From Hofstenia miamia (lineage: Eukaryota; Xenacoelomorpha; Acoela): DNA of 64,000 nt. The notes beneath the pieces were generated by a model. It made no database searches, was not told the DNA's origin, and worked only from the letters and a program-made list of their open reading frames with translations. The DNA is taken from the NCBI GenBank assembly GCA_004352715.1, contig SCFE01000003.1, positions 5,604,093 to 5,668,092 on the forward strand. Reading direction: 5' to 3'. Both the position numbers and the translations under genes were made by a program. Each line of letters begins with the position of its first letter. Position 1 is the first letter of the stretch. Below, in pieces: positions 1-12,500 of the stretch.

Positions 1-20
1 TGTCAATCTTGACAATCCGC

Positions 21-129
21 ACGTCAATCAATCCCAATAGTAAATGTTCACGCTCATCTTGCCGTGCCGCGATGCACTGTTGATTGGGCGCAACTGCCAT
101 CTTGACATTTTAAATTAACGTCAATCAAT
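21..129 (+). promoter_or_regulatory. Repeated promoter motif acgtcaatcaat
   Basis: The 12-mer acgtcaatcaat occurs at 21-32 and again at 118-129, both followed by an A/T-C context and both upstream of the TATA box. Read in reverse it is ATTGATTGACGT, combining a CRE/ATF half-site (TGACGT) with a TGATTGAT-like PBX/HOX core. A CCAAT-type element (gattgg, 81-86) lies between. Binding factors are inferred, not shown. Confidence 0.4.
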
Positions 130-150
130 AACAAGATAAAATTAGACCAA

Positions 151-158
151 TATAAAAG
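151..158 (+). promoter_or_regulatory. TATA box of the 118-aa gene
   Basis: TATAAAAG, about 30 bases before a likely start site near 180 and 39 before the ATG, implying a very short 5' leader. Confidence 0.6.
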
Positions 159-189
159 CAGCCACTTTCATCATCAAATCATTTTAATC

Positions 190-546
190 ATGGGCTTGAT
201 AAAATCTTGCAAGAAGCATCTACGGTTACGTCGCTCTCGTTCCACATCGCAGAACTCGAATACAACAGTGCAGGAGCTCGAAAGACAAGTGAAATTTTTT
301 GAAAGTCAAGTAGATCATTTACTTGAGTGCAACCGCCAGTTGAGGGAGAAAATCCCAAAAATGCAGAGACAAACGCAAATGTCCAGAAGATTGTCCCATT
401 CGAATTCCCTTTATTGTGACGAAATGGAAGAGTTGTTGAGGCATCAACAGCATTTACAGGACCAGTCAGTTGAAAAAGACAAATTAATCATTCAGCTACA
501 AATTCAAGTACTGCAACAGGGAGCATCAGCGAGTGACGAGCATTAA
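190..546 (+). CDS. Small intronless leucine-zipper/coiled-coil protein (118 aa), unrecognised
   Basis: Single-exon frame from ATG (190) to TAA. The N-terminus is basic (KSCKKHLRLRRSRS). Residues 27-55 form a regular heptad zipper: positions a = V27, V34, V41, N48, I55 and d = L30, F37, L44, L51, with Asn at an a position as in bZIP dimers. A second coiled coil covers about residues 76-110 (EMEELLRHQQHLQDQ...). A TATA box sits 39 bases upstream of the ATG and AATAAA follows the stop at 590. The basic region lacks the classical N-x7-R bZIP signature, so it may be a diverged bZIP, a dimerisation-only regulator or an unrelated coiled-coil protein. Base composition is less AT-rich than its surroundings, which supports coding. 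It lies opposite the presumed third intron of the CNG gene. Confidence 0.6.
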   Translation: MGLIKSCKKHLRLRRSRSTSQNSNTTVQELERQVKFFESQVDHLLECNRQLREKIPKMQRQTQMSRRLSHSNSLYCDEMEELLRHQQHLQDQSVEKDKLIIQLQIQVLQQGASASDEH

Positions 547-1167
547 CTGACTTTTTAAATATTTTGTAAACAATTTCCATTTTTGACATTAATAAATATT
601 TCTCATTCATTAGTTCATTTTTTGTTTATTAATCTAAATTATTTAGATATAGTTGATATTAAATAATATACTAAATTTGCTAAATATGTACTGTAATGCT
701 TTACTAATACTTAATACATACTATGTAAATCCTAATTTGGGTAAGGGATTGACCAAATTCTAATGAATAACAAGATTGTATTGAAAGTTAAATTCATAGG
801 ACTTGATTAATTCTCAATTTTCATATGTTTGCAATTATTTTGGTCAATAAAAAATCATGCAACATTGCAATAAATAATCAAGCTTTTCCTAATATATTTT
901 CAATTTTTGTTGAAACAACAACAATAATTTACTTACGATTAAATTTTTTATCAACAACTTTGTTGAATTAAAAACATTAATTGAATATGAAAACAAAATT
1001 ATTTGAAGGAATTTATAACTTACTCTTTCTCTGAAAAAATTCATTGAATTCACAAAAATAATTCATTAATCAGAGACTATCCCTACTCTTTCATAAATAA
1101 TTTTACTCAAACTGTACTTAATATTAAAATTATAATTAAAAGTTAAGCAAAATCGTTTTCTAATATA
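547..1167. other. AT-rich spacer
   Basis: Apart from the poly(A) signal at 590, nothing recognisable on either strand. Confidence 0.6.
590..595 (+). terminator. Polyadenylation signal of the 118-aa gene
   Basis: AATAAA about 45 bases after the stop codon, in a normal position for a short 3' UTR. Confidence 0.5.
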
Positions 1168-1844
1168 GGTTTACATTTAAAAACTTTTAGAACATATATA
1201 AATTCTGTATTTGCCTTAGTGTTTGGGTTGGTCACGGGATGCCAGGATATCATTGAATATAGTTAGGAAATGCTAAAAAAATCGTTAATTATTCAAAAAA
1301 AATTGCTGATCACATAGGCTTAAAACTAGGCGGAATTGCATTCTAATATATCTTTACATATAAAAAGTTTTATAAAATATATATTTTTTTATGACTTAAT
1401 ATTTGAGTTATGTTCATAGAAGAACAGTATGTATGACTTTTTGGTCACATATCAAAGANTTATGCTTCTTACTCACTGCTCCTATTGCTTCTACAACAAC
1501 CGGGACTACTTCAACTTTCTTTAACTTCCACAGCCTTTCTATTTCCTCTGCNGGTTTGCATTTAAAAACTTTTAGAACATATATATATATTCTGTATTTG
1601 CCTTAGTGTTTGGGTTGGTCACGGGATGCCAGGATATCATTGAATATAGTTAGGAAATGCTAAAAAAATCGATAATTATTTATAAACATTGCTGATCACA
1701 TAGGCTTAAAACTAGGCGGAATTGCATTCTAATATATCTTTACATATAAAAAGTTTTATAAAATATATATTTTTTTATGACTTAATATTTGAGTTATGTT
1801 CATAGAAGAACAGTATGTATGACTTTTTGGTCACATATCAAAGA
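1168..1844. repeat. 291-bp direct repeat around a LINE snippet between single Ns (probable misassembly)
   Basis: Copy A is 1168-1458 and copy B 1553-1844, nearly identical, with an offset of 385-386. Copy A stops exactly at an N (1459) and copy B starts right after another N (1552). The 92 bases between the Ns are foreign: their minus strand encodes reverse transcriptase-type sequence. The arrangement copy-N-insert-N-copy recurs at 57060-58008. Confidence 0.85.
1460..1551 (-). pseudogene. LINE reverse transcriptase C-terminal snippet
   Basis: The minus strand reads EEIERLWKLKKVEVVPVVVEAIGAV, a conserved C-terminal stretch of R2/NeSL-like retrotransposon polyproteins common in invertebrates (x-P-V-V-x-G-A-L-G in the family). 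It is only 30 codons and bounded by Ns, so its true location is uncertain. Confidence 0.6.
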
Positions 1845-2464
1845 AAACCTATACAATTTTCTCAAAGTATAATTTCTGTCGCATTGACAAATTTCAATAG
1901 AAAAATAAATCTTTATTGCCCGAGTGATATGCATATTAAAAGTGAAAATGAAATTCTGTTTCTACTTCAACAGCCCCATATTTGCTACTGGATGAAATTT
2001 TAATAAATTAACTGTTCATTGTAGGAAACAAAAGTAGTTGCAAAAATAATTAGCAAGCGTAGTCAAGAGATGATTATTTATAACTACTGTAGCAATTCAC
2101 TTTCCAGTCAAAAGATGGCATCTGGAATAGCTTTAAGAGTGAGCATTTTATATCTATTTTAAAATATTTAAAATATATTAAAAATAACGTTCTTATGGAG
2201 AATATACTGGGATCTTGTTGCGCTCGATGGTCCCATAATGGTGTGCGCAGTCTATGTTGGGGTTTACTCAAAACAAAAATTCAGCACAAAATTAATTTAT
2301 TCAGAAATGGCAAGTTTTCATGAGAGATTTTAATGTTGTAGTGCACAAACAAGTTTTTTCAAAGATTTCGTTTGAAAACCTGCATCTCATTTCGAGTAGA
2401 TCTGGCTGTGCTTGCTGAAAACCCGCTCGACTACAGCTTCATTTGATCCGCAGGGTTCATTCCA
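1845..2464. other. Unassigned sequence
   Basis: Mostly AT-rich. Two stretches of higher complexity (about 2190-2275 and 2355-2460) are not recognised; the open frames here are short and have no family features. Confidence 0.5.
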
Positions 2465-2468
2465 TTAA

Positions 2469-2713
2469 CCCTTTCAAGTCTGAACCTAGGTAATTTAATT
2501 TTTATTATATAAACTGTATGATGCATATTTAGTAGGCTATATTTAAAACCTCAGATGACTTTTTTTGATTTTATAAAAAGCTTCTTTCATAATAATGGTG
2601 GGGACCTATGTATCCCATTAGACCTTTCACTTGAGAATTTTAGGGATTAATGGTTCCCGTTAGGCTCATGTATACATTAGCGGGAACTATAGTTCCCGTT
2701 CGACTCGAAAGGG
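2469..2713. mobile_element. piggyBac-like MITE with TTAA target duplication
   Basis: A 245-bp element flanked on both sides by TTAA (2465-2468 and 2714-2717). The terminal inverted repeats are CCCTTTCAAGTCTGAAC and, in reverse complement, CCCTTTCGAGTCGAAC. An internal palindrome gcgggaactatagttcccg lies near the right end. TTAA duplication with CCC-starting termini is the piggyBac signature. No transposase is encoded, so mobility would depend on one supplied elsewhere. Confidence 0.8.
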
Positions 2714-2717
2714 TTAA

Positions 2718-3524
2718 AGTATTACATGTATCTACATTGCCTAAGTCCCATTTATAACGCATCTAAAACAATTGCAACAATGATTTTGTACATCTATGCA
2801 TATGAAGCAAAGCATACCACAATGGTATGTTACAAAAAAGTATATGGCGCTTATGGATGGTAAACTTGAAAATATATACATAATGGAAACCCACAAATTT
2901 ATTGTTACATATATAGAAATTGTTTTGTTTCACGAAAATTGTTAAATTTGGTTTCAGATATCTTAAATTTATAGTAATTGAATGGATAAATACTTATTTC
3001 ACAAATTGTTTTGATAAAAGAACACATTTTGATAAGATAAAATCTTCTAAAAGTTTTGCAAAATTTAGTAAGCAGCTTCAATAGATTGTAAAGAAATACT
3101 AAAAATGAAGTTTCTCATTTGTGATAGCAGATTGCAAAAAATACTGAACATTACTTTGTAGTGTAGTGGAAAATAAATAATTGGCACACTTTAAAATATG
3201 TCTCTGGAAATTTCAAAATCGTTCTGCGACCTAGTGCCTTGTGCTATCACTCCCATTTCATATTACACAAAAATGATTTCATTTATTTGCAGCTTGCAAC
3301 ATTTCAAATCATTTTACTGAACTACTATTACAACGTGCACCCCCTGTACATTTCTTCATCAATCACCATATTATACATAATGTATAATTTGGAAATATCT
3401 ATTTAGCGATTTTTCCATAAGGTAGTGTATTTAACTTTAGAAATAAAAAATTAAAATTACAATTATCATATAATTTTTCAAAATTACGTTGTGCAAATAT
3501 CAATTCAGCGAAGTTATCGTTTAA
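2718..3524. other. AT-rich spacer
   Basis: Nothing recognised on either strand; presumed CNG intron 3. Confidence 0.5.
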
Positions 3525-3525
3525 N

Positions 3526-3777
3526 CTTCTGTATCAGAAATGTCCTTCCCACTACAATCCATTCTGGACACCCACTTACCACACACTCTTCCAGTGCTAC
3601 TGCTAGTCTCTCATGAACACCTGTGAACTTCTTCAGCCAATACCCATGTACCTCATCTCTGCCTGGCGCCTTCCAGTTCTTCATCTTCTTTAGAGCCTCC
3701 TTCAGCCTTACAGTTGTGATTACTTCTTCTTCTTGCCTGACTTCTTTCTGCATCTGTACACTCTCTATCTCTGGTCC

Positions 3778-3780
<3 letters not shown>
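3526..3780 (-). pseudogene. LINE reverse transcriptase N-terminal fragment
   Basis: The minus strand reads a conserved polymerase entry region: LKEALKKMKNWKAPGRDEVHGYWLKKF, then HERLAVALEECV and CPEWIVVGRTFLIQK (WKAPGxDxVxGxWLK is diagnostic of this LINE group). It stops at a single N (3525) and starts next to a TTA microsatellite. It belongs to the same kind of element and strand as the snippet at 1460-1551. It is a fragment and not functional. Confidence 0.82.
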
Positions 3781-3819
<39 letters not shown>

Positions 3820-3823
3820 TTAA
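3781..3823. repeat. (TTA)n microsatellite
   Basis: An almost pure ATT/TTA run with one interruption. It directly abuts the LINE fragment. Confidence 0.9.
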
Positions 3824-4516
3824 TATACATTGTTAAATCTAGGAAAAAATTTTTTCCACCCGAACTCAAACCGTTCTGCTTTTAAAAACTCAACCCAATC
3901 CGACCCGAACCCGATTCCACTTCTGATGCGGCCATATATAATGCTAAGGCCAACATGTACACAACAGAAACAGTTGACATTAGGAGAATGGTATTTCAAC
4001 AGAATAGCACTCGTCGTAATAATTTTTTACTCTTACACTGTTTTTTGAGTTCAATATAGAGTCAATGTTCGAATTTTCTTTGGTTATTCGGAAATTCTTT
4101 CAAATTGAAATTAGTTTAGGCTAATCTGATTATTTCGTTGTGAGCAAGATAAATATTATGTATAGCCATAGACTTCTATAATTTAGAGTATATTAAATAT
4201 TGCACTCATGCCTATGCTAAACTAAAATAAAGACTATTATTAATGCCATTATAATGCTTATTTTTTCAGAGCTAAACAATGAAATATGTAATATGTAAAG
4301 CAATTACATGTAGCTAGAGTTATCTCTTAAAAAACATTCCAAACATTCCAGGAAAATTGCAATACGTCGGCTTTGGATAGTCTTCCAAATTCATGTATTC
4401 ATACTTTAACAGTATGACATAGGAAAATGTGACAATAGATACAGGACCAGTGCAAATCTGGTACACGATATCTCAATTCTCTTAAATATTAAGAGAGTAA
4501 AATTGATAGGACTTAC
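3824..4516. other. CNG intron 3 (part), with a CCCGAAC-rich patch
   Basis: A patch at 3855-3925 repeats CCGAAC/CCCAATCCGACCCG, probably a transposon end. The minus strand at about 4330-4460 has a 47-codon open stretch ending in TAA that does not resemble the expected next CNG exon. Confidence 0.4.
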
Positions 4517-4731
4517 TTGTTCTTGAGCTCACCAGCATATCAATGATGTATAGAACGTCGGAAACATAGTCCAAAATGTACCAATATAATCTGTAGTCCC
4601 TTTGTAGTTTTAGAAAGCAGATACGTGAGATTGTGACAACTAAGTTGTATAAAACTGCTAAAGAGACAATCCCAATCCAAATGTAAAACAGATTGTTCTC
4701 AGAATCAAAAACATAATGCTGTCTCTCATTC
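4517..4731 (-). CDS. CNG channel exon with transmembrane segments S1-S2
   Basis: 215 bp; acceptor gtatctttag, donor AACAA|gtaagt. It encodes NERQHYVFDSENNLFY, a hydrophobic S1 (IWIGIVSLAVLYNLVV), a basic linker (CFLKLQRDYRLYW) and S2 (ILDYVSDVLYIIDML), ending SSRT. Every conserved landmark of the CNG alpha S1-S2 region is in place. The open frame continues into the intron at both ends, so the splice sites rather than the ORF limits define the exon. Confidence 0.9.
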
Positions 4732-5072
4732 CTAAAGATACAGTCACGAAAATTCTGCATTCTGCCATAAATGACATTTACTGACAAAAAATTTAAAATG
4801 AATTCATGCTTCAACCAGGAAGGATTTGATTGACAGAATTCAAAGATGATATTTCAAAAAGGATTCTCAAATGTGGAGTGATCTTGAACGTAAAGCATTT
4901 TAGCAAATATAATTAGTTGCAATTTTCTGTGTTCTGTAAATATGATCCTTATTCTTAATTTTTATAAAAGATTTTTTATGGCAACAGTATTTATTTATAT
5001 ATATATATATAATATATGTATAATATATGTAATATATATAATATATATATAATATATATATAATTTTAATTA

Positions 5073-5110
<38 letters not shown>

Positions 5111-5953
5111 ATGAAAATCGTATAAAAAAGCCATTTTAATATAAATATAGTAAATAGAAACAAACTAAACTTCAAAAATCGATTCACGTTTTCTTAAAAC
5201 ATAATGATGAAAAATTGTAACATCATGAACAATTTTGAAAAATGTGGACTCTGTCGGTAAATTCAAAAAATAAACCCAATAAAAATAGATGATGGAATAT
5301 TCAGTGATCACTGCATAACAGCTTAGTATCAGTCAAAGAAAAAATCTGCAGAAAAAACATATTGTTACAAGAAAAAATCAAAATCAGTTCATTTGGGTCC
5401 AAGACAGCTAAAAGCTAGATTATTTTTAGTATTAGAAAGCCAATGAAAACTGGAACTTCCCTTATTTTAGTTTAGTTACTTCTAAGAAAATATGCAATAT
5501 TTGTAATTATTTATGTTTTAGTTAAAAAGTAGCTCCTTTTTAAAAATTATCCCTAATCATTTATTCAAAATATTTTTTTAGAAATTTTCTAGAAATTGAC
5601 AAAAAACAAAAAATCAAGAATGGCAATCATTTATTTTTACGAATTTCAGAAAATTATATTAATGTAATATTCCTGTTTGCAGAGAGGTATGAAAACATTA
5701 GTGCGGCTTGTTAAAAATATTCTTACCCACTTAATAACCATTAAGCTATGTACTTAAGTAGCACAATGTTTTCATTTGAAAACAGGGTGAATAAATGATA
5801 TTACTATATCATTGCTACCATATTGTAAACTCAAATAAAACACATAATAAATATATAGGCCTATATATATATATATATATGTGTCAATAAATTTACTAAC
5901 GACATTAATCAAGACAAGAAATTCACCATTCTATGAAGTTAATAATCAAAGTA

Positions 5954-5993
<40 letters not shown>

Positions 5994-8900
5994 TTGCATA
6001 TGCAATGTTTTGAAATAGTCACACAGATGCTCCTTAAAGAATGCCTTTCAGATTTCTAGAGTTGGGAATTTCAATTTTTTAAAATTAATAGTAAAATTCT
6101 ATGCTTAATTTCAACCAATATGGTATGAGGCTTGTGACACCTCTGAGCATATTGCAGTAACTTTGCTGACTTCGTATTTGCTTAAGGCTTGTTTGTTCTA
6201 GATAAATCTGAGATGACATTGAGTTTAAAGTTCTTCTCTAAGTTCTAAGCATGAAACTTAACGATATATTTTTAATTGTTGATTTTTGCAAGCAATTTAC
6301 AAGCATCTGTATTTCTAAGTATACATAATTAGAAACATTGAAGACCTTGATCGAGAAAATTTTTCTGCTGATTTCAATAAATCCACAATAAGAAAGTGCT
6401 GTTACTCAAATCAGGTACAACATTTGAGGTAAGAAGTCGCAATAAGTTAGATTGCATTTTATTAAGTAACTCGATGAGATACAAAACTCCAAACTTTCTA
6501 ACTTGTTAAATCAGATCAGAGTGTATTCTTATACAACCAAGTGAAAATTCTAAACGCACTGTTGATTATGAAGTAATGCTAACAGATAAAAGAGCAAAAA
6601 AATACATAATTAAATTGGGATCAATTTACATATTTGTAATGTTTATGATTAAATTAATATTTAACAGTAAAATCTTTGTAATATATCATAAACGTCTAAG
6701 ATTAAAAGTCTAATAAATAGAAAGCATAAAGCATCAAGAAAAGGCAACTTAGATCGAAATAAATGATTATCAAAGCAAATTGACTTTTTAGCTCAGAAGG
6801 TGTTTGAAACTGAAGTGAATGATTCTATGCAAAATTAAAGGCTAAATACACAAATGATGAAGAAGCTGCAAATGATATAAACAAATTATTTGCAGAAATA
6901 TATTCATCAAGAATTATGTTCAGATCGTAAGCTAAATACCCATGATGAAAAAATTGTAAATGAGAAAGTTTGTTACCAATTAAGAAGATGTTTGCAATTT
7001 TTTGAAAACTACTATAATGCTTCCAAAGTGCATGGTCCTGGAGAAGATAAAATCTTGGTTTGGATAAGAAACATTGCTAAAAGCAATTTCCATTGCGATG
7101 GGAGGAAGAAATAATGATACCGCAACAAAAATTATGAACTATGCAAAAAGTAAAAAGTTCATCCTGAGACGATAATTAAACTAACAGATATCAAAAAAAT
7201 TCATTGATAAACAAATGGGAAGTTTTATAAGTTAACATCTTGAAAAAGAACAAATTGCATTTCTAAAAGGACGTTCTACTGTTCAAGCATTAGCAATTTA
7301 ACATGGAGGTTGATGCTGGACAAAAAGCAAAAAAATTTAAGAGTAATTCTGATAGATTATTCTAAAGCTTTTAATGTAATTTATACAAAATTCTCATACC
7401 GAAATTAAAAATAAATAAAGAATTAAGAAGCATAATGTCTTCGTATGAAAGTTTCGTAAAATTAAGATGTATATAGACTAAAATTGGCAATAAAATATCA
7501 AATGTTAGAACAAAATCTGTCAAAAGTCAAAATTATTTACTTTGATGGCAAATGAGGTTTTTTTCTATTAATGATTTAAAATGCATGGTTAAAGATAAAG
7601 CGAAATATTGAACATAATGCAATAGCAAATAGAACTTGATTTATAATAATTATCATGAAAATGAAAAAAATTATACCTAACATCAGCAAAGCAATAACTT
7701 AGCCTCCAACAGTAGGAAAATTAAGTGATTTAGATATTAAGCAAATTAATGAATGTAAACTACCTGCATTGAGCATTGATAATTATATATTTCTTTAAAA
7801 AGGTTAAGTTTATTGTAATAAATATTAACTTCATTATAAAATCAATATAGGCTATTCTGATGGGAAGATGGATTCAATATTCTGAGCATAAATGTTCTAA
7901 AAAATCATTAATGAGGATATCTACAATACATACAGATTGAAAATTGGTATATGCTCCATTTTCAATATGCAAAGTTAGATAACATAGCAGAGGAATCTTC
8001 CTCAATTATTTATACATATCAGAACATGTTTATAATAGTACTTTCTTATCTTGTAAAAGACTTAAGATTGTCTTCATCTGAAAGAATGCAAATATTTCTA
8101 CTTCTCAGGATGTATGCAAATGTTGATGAATTTTTTTCCCTTTTTCGTACTTAATTATGTTTTCAATTTTTTAATAAAATCGATTGAATTGTAATAACAG
8201 AAAGTTCAGCTTTATGTACATTGAAATAACTACTTAAACTTCTCAGTGCTATTAATACTTAACAAACCTTTTTGTTACAACTATTCTCACTTCGCCTGAT
8301 ACTGCATCCTTGGTTTGTTTACCATCAAATTTGTCGAGACCTTTCATGTTGAATTTTTCTAAAAATGAATCTCTACGTTCCACCACCTCATGGACAGATT
8401 CTTCGTCATCGAGAGATGTCCCCGTTGAACACGACTTTTTCGTATTTAGAGATTTATTAAAATTGCGAATGACTTGTATTGTGCGGACAAATTTCTGGAA
8501 CTTTCCACGAACAGGCTTTGGCTCAGGATTTTGCTGAAATTGGGTGACATCAACGCATCCAGATTCACTATCAGTCTTTTTATTGATAATATTATGGAAG
8601 GACTTAGATTTCTAAACAGTTGAATTCAAGAATATATTAATTAAAATGAAACAACAAAGAAAAACTTAAGCTTAAAAACGAATTAAATTTTATATTTCGC
8701 ACTAGTAGAATAATTCCCCTCTAACTAGTGAATGAGCGAAAGCTTTGAAAGTTAACTTGCAGTGTTAAATCACAAAGTATAATTTCAAGAAATATATTTT
8801 AATATTTAATTACGTCTTCGAAAGTGGAACTATAATATGCACAGAATCTATACACTGCAAGTATTCCCATGTTTCATAATAACGAATGTTAAATATTTTA

Positions 8901-9554
8901 ATAAATTTAGATTGTTCATTGCGAATAGTACTGTAGCTATTTTAATAAGATAATTATAAAGCAAAATAAAACAAGTTATAAAATATGTAGTATCTTCTAT
9001 TATTGAATATTTATAGCAAGTGGAAAGAAATCTAATATGAATACATTTATATAAACTTTTAATAGCAGTTATGATTTAAATGCAATATTTATTGGAAAAA
9101 TATCATTTTAAAATCAATACGATTAAAAAGGGCTATAAAAAAGTATTATTCCGTATTAGTTATTTGATCAGTAATGTTATTAGAATTTCTGCTCCCGTTT
9201 TGCTCACAAGATTCCTGCAGAAATAAAAATTGATTGGACTGTCTCTGCCTACATTCAATATATTTACTAAAAATTCGCCTACAGCATACGAGAAGAATAA
9301 CTGTTGAGCGTTGAATTTACCAAAGGCAGGAAATGGAAGCTTTTGCCCTTAAATTCGAAAGATGTGCGATTAGGACAGACGTTTTCTAAGCCATTACTCT
9401 TTTAATTTGCATCGGATAAACGTTTAAGTGTTTAAGTGGATGACGTATATTTCATCACATTCAGCTATAAAGTTTAAACATCATTTTCAATGGATTTATT
9501 ATTAAAAATATTAACAATAATACACCACTATTTCCATTAATAAATATATACATG

Positions 9555-9592
<38 letters not shown>

Positions 9593-12500
9593 TTAAGCAG
9601 ATATGTAAAATTTGTTGAACTGTTAAAAATTTTTAAAAGTTGCTAGTACTATATTAGTTCAAGTATTATTCCAAAGTTTCGTTAATTTTAAAAAAGGTGT
9701 AACAAAATTGTGAGTATCGTCAAATAAAGGGAAAAGTAACAATTTTGAAATTTTTTTCAAAATCTAGAATTTGTATTATGTATTTCATTCATTTTTAAAC
9801 AACCGTGTGTCCTCTATGTCTTGAGATTACATTTCAATAAAAATAAGAATATTTTGTCTTCAAAAAAATTTTTAATTAAATTTTAAAATTGTTCTTATAT
9901 ACCCTTTGTGGTAGGGTGAATAGGAACAGATGGGGTTTTATTATTAATATACCACTTCACAATCTCTATAGGATGAAGAGATCCAGTGAATGTTCTTCAA
10001 AATTGTAAAGGAGCAGTAAAAATGTATAATTGTATAATGACAGTTAGCCTTAAGTATAAACAATCACAAAGTCATATAGGAGTTGGGTAATTAATAAGAA
10101 CGTGTACAAAAATATAGAATTTAGAGGCCTACTATAAAAGCATAATGACAAAAACTTTTACATACAATGATCAATGCCACTAAGCTAAATAATACAAGTC
10201 ATATTCAAATGCTAATGAATTTTGAGCAATTGTACCAATGCAAATTGCTTCCATTTAGTTCTTTTAAAAGACCTTTGCTCATCCATCAATTGATATACAT
10301 TTTTCATGAACAATACAATATATCTGATAAAAACTAAATCACTGAATGCCTCTTTCTCAGGATACGAAAATGATGCAGTATCTCCTGTCTGTTTGCAGAA
10401 ACTCAGAAATTGAGATTCATTGTCATTGTAAATCCTTTAACTTCTTCCTAGATCACTTTCTCAAGTCTCATGTCAAAAGAGATCGGAATTTTGTTAAATA
10501 ATGATATATTTTTCTTTTTCATTTTGGTCATCACAAGAATTGATTTGTCTCTCTTCCAAATCTTCATCCCACAAAAATTAATATTTTGTTTTTATTAATT
10601 TTACAAGCTCACATTTTGTTTATGAGTCAAAGGCAGTTTACTGCAAAAAATCTTTGGTACAAGACTATAAACTAAAAACTATTTACAAAATAATAGTAAC
10701 ATATACATATATAATTGTGTGGTGTGTGTGTTTGTTGGGGATTTGTGTGTGTCTGTGTGTGTGTGTACATTATCTAGGATCATACGAAATTTTCGAAGAA
10801 GTGTAGTGTATTATTGTCATTAAGTATGCATTGTCTATGAAAGAGGAATGTTCGCACTTTTTTTCTAAATATTTTGTAGTTAATTTCCATTTTAATTTCA
10901 TGGTGTAAGTTATTCCAAATTTTAGTTGCCATGTGGTGAAAACTATTTGAATATTTATCTAAGCATAAAAATTTTTGAGAACACTCATTTAACTTAATAT
11001 ATTGTTTTAAAAATGAAAGAGAAGGTGTACCAGATTTACACTTAAATAATATTGATACCATACGCATTTGAATTCTGTAATAAGGAGCAAATATTTTATA
11101 TTGAATTCGATAGACGGATGAACTGTCATGTTTTTACGCAAAGTTAAGTGTTTGAAGAGACCAAGTGAAAGTTTTAGACAGAAGTATGCGATATTTTGAA
11201 TTTATGTTTGTAAAAGGAAATGACCAATATTGAAAATTCGGTAAACAAAAAGAATTTATTAATTGTTTGTGATACATATTTGAGACGTTTCGCAGATGGT
11301 AAAGATACCTAACTCCAGAAGCCATTTTTTTAATTTTAGTCATTAAAAATTGTTCCAAATTTAAATCACCTAAGAAGTAAGATTTTCTTCTTGTCTATTG
11401 TTTCTATTCATACCATTTGACGGTAATTTTGTATGAAAAATAAACTGTACATGCTTCGGTATTAATCTCCAACTTTATTCCATAAAAGTATATTTATAAC
11501 TAAAAAGGGATCTGCTCTAATTTAATAAATTACTTTTAAAACATTGAGCCTTATCCTCTAAACTGAAAAATTGACGCATTCCTTATAATATGCGTAGTCT
11601 TAAGGAAGAACACTTGGGAAATGAAATTAAGTTTAGTAATATTTCAAAAATTTTTTGCCTTATCATACAAGAAATTAACTAACTGGAAATTATGCAATGT
11701 TGAAAATTCCAGCTAAAGCGTATTGATGTAGCTGACGTTTTTGAAAAAGATTAACAAATTTTCTTTAAAAATTTCGGATTTTTGAAAAAGATTTAAAGTA
11801 TCTTCATTCCTAATTTATAAATTATTGAGCCCTTGGAACCAACAAACCCATTCAGGTGTACAGTGCTCAAAGGCAGCTGTCAAGGGGCCAAAAAAGGAAA
11901 AGGACACTCTTCACTATCACGTAGTGCTTTTAGATTGAACATGGCGTTAATAGTTTTTGAGCTAGATGCGTTTAAAAAATGTACAATCATGAAAAATTTT
12001 CTAAAATTCCCATGCAGTTTAAGGTTAATGTTATATAATTTTAGATTCGCGCACTTACTATATTGTAGATTTTCATTCATATTTTAGTTAAATTGATCAT
12101 AATGGTGTTTGGAGAAGTTATTTATTATTATTCCCTTAAGCTGGATGCAAAGCAACCATTTTGCTCCAGCTGCATTCATACTATTACTCTATTTCTCAGA
12201 CTATCACAAAATATGAACAATGTTTATAACTATATGACAGATTTAAAATAACAAACTAGAGTCAACCGATTTACTAGTTTAATCATCTGATTCAGTTATT
12301 GTTTTCAGGCTTAAATTTTAATCACAGTTTCATGTTCAAAAACATTTTCTTATGTATCGACAATTTAATTTGTTTATTAGTGGCATGCAGAAATTCGTCA
12401 TCAACGTCCATAAATTGATATATTTGAATAGAACATTGCATTTTCAGCAAGATGCTAAGCTCTGATAACTTCTCTAAAATATGATTGCTTTCAAATCATG

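Larger units (their letters stand above)
4732..8267 (-). other. CNG intron 2
   Basis: Phase-2 intron holding large AT microsatellites (4995-5107, 5862-5880, 5957-5986) and a decayed plus-strand LINE piece (6780-7800). Nothing else recognised. Confidence 0.7.

Noticed and set aside
4320-4470. Minus-strand 47-codon open stretch (TGPVSIVTFSYVILL...) as the next CNG exon
   Set aside because: With the required phase the frame stops early, and the sequence does not resemble the S2-S3 linker. The intron would be only about 50 bases.
4900-5187. Minus-strand frame of 95 codons (IYIYIYI)
   Set aside because: Translation of a TA microsatellite.
8310-8537. Plus-strand frame of 75 codons
   Set aside because: Antisense of the CNG N-terminal exon, which has splice sites and phase matches.
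9180-9260. Exon with a good acceptor (tttatttctgcag) in CNG intron 1
   Set aside because: The frame ends at a stop after 22 codons and there is no donor, so it cannot be an internal exon of the CNG gene.
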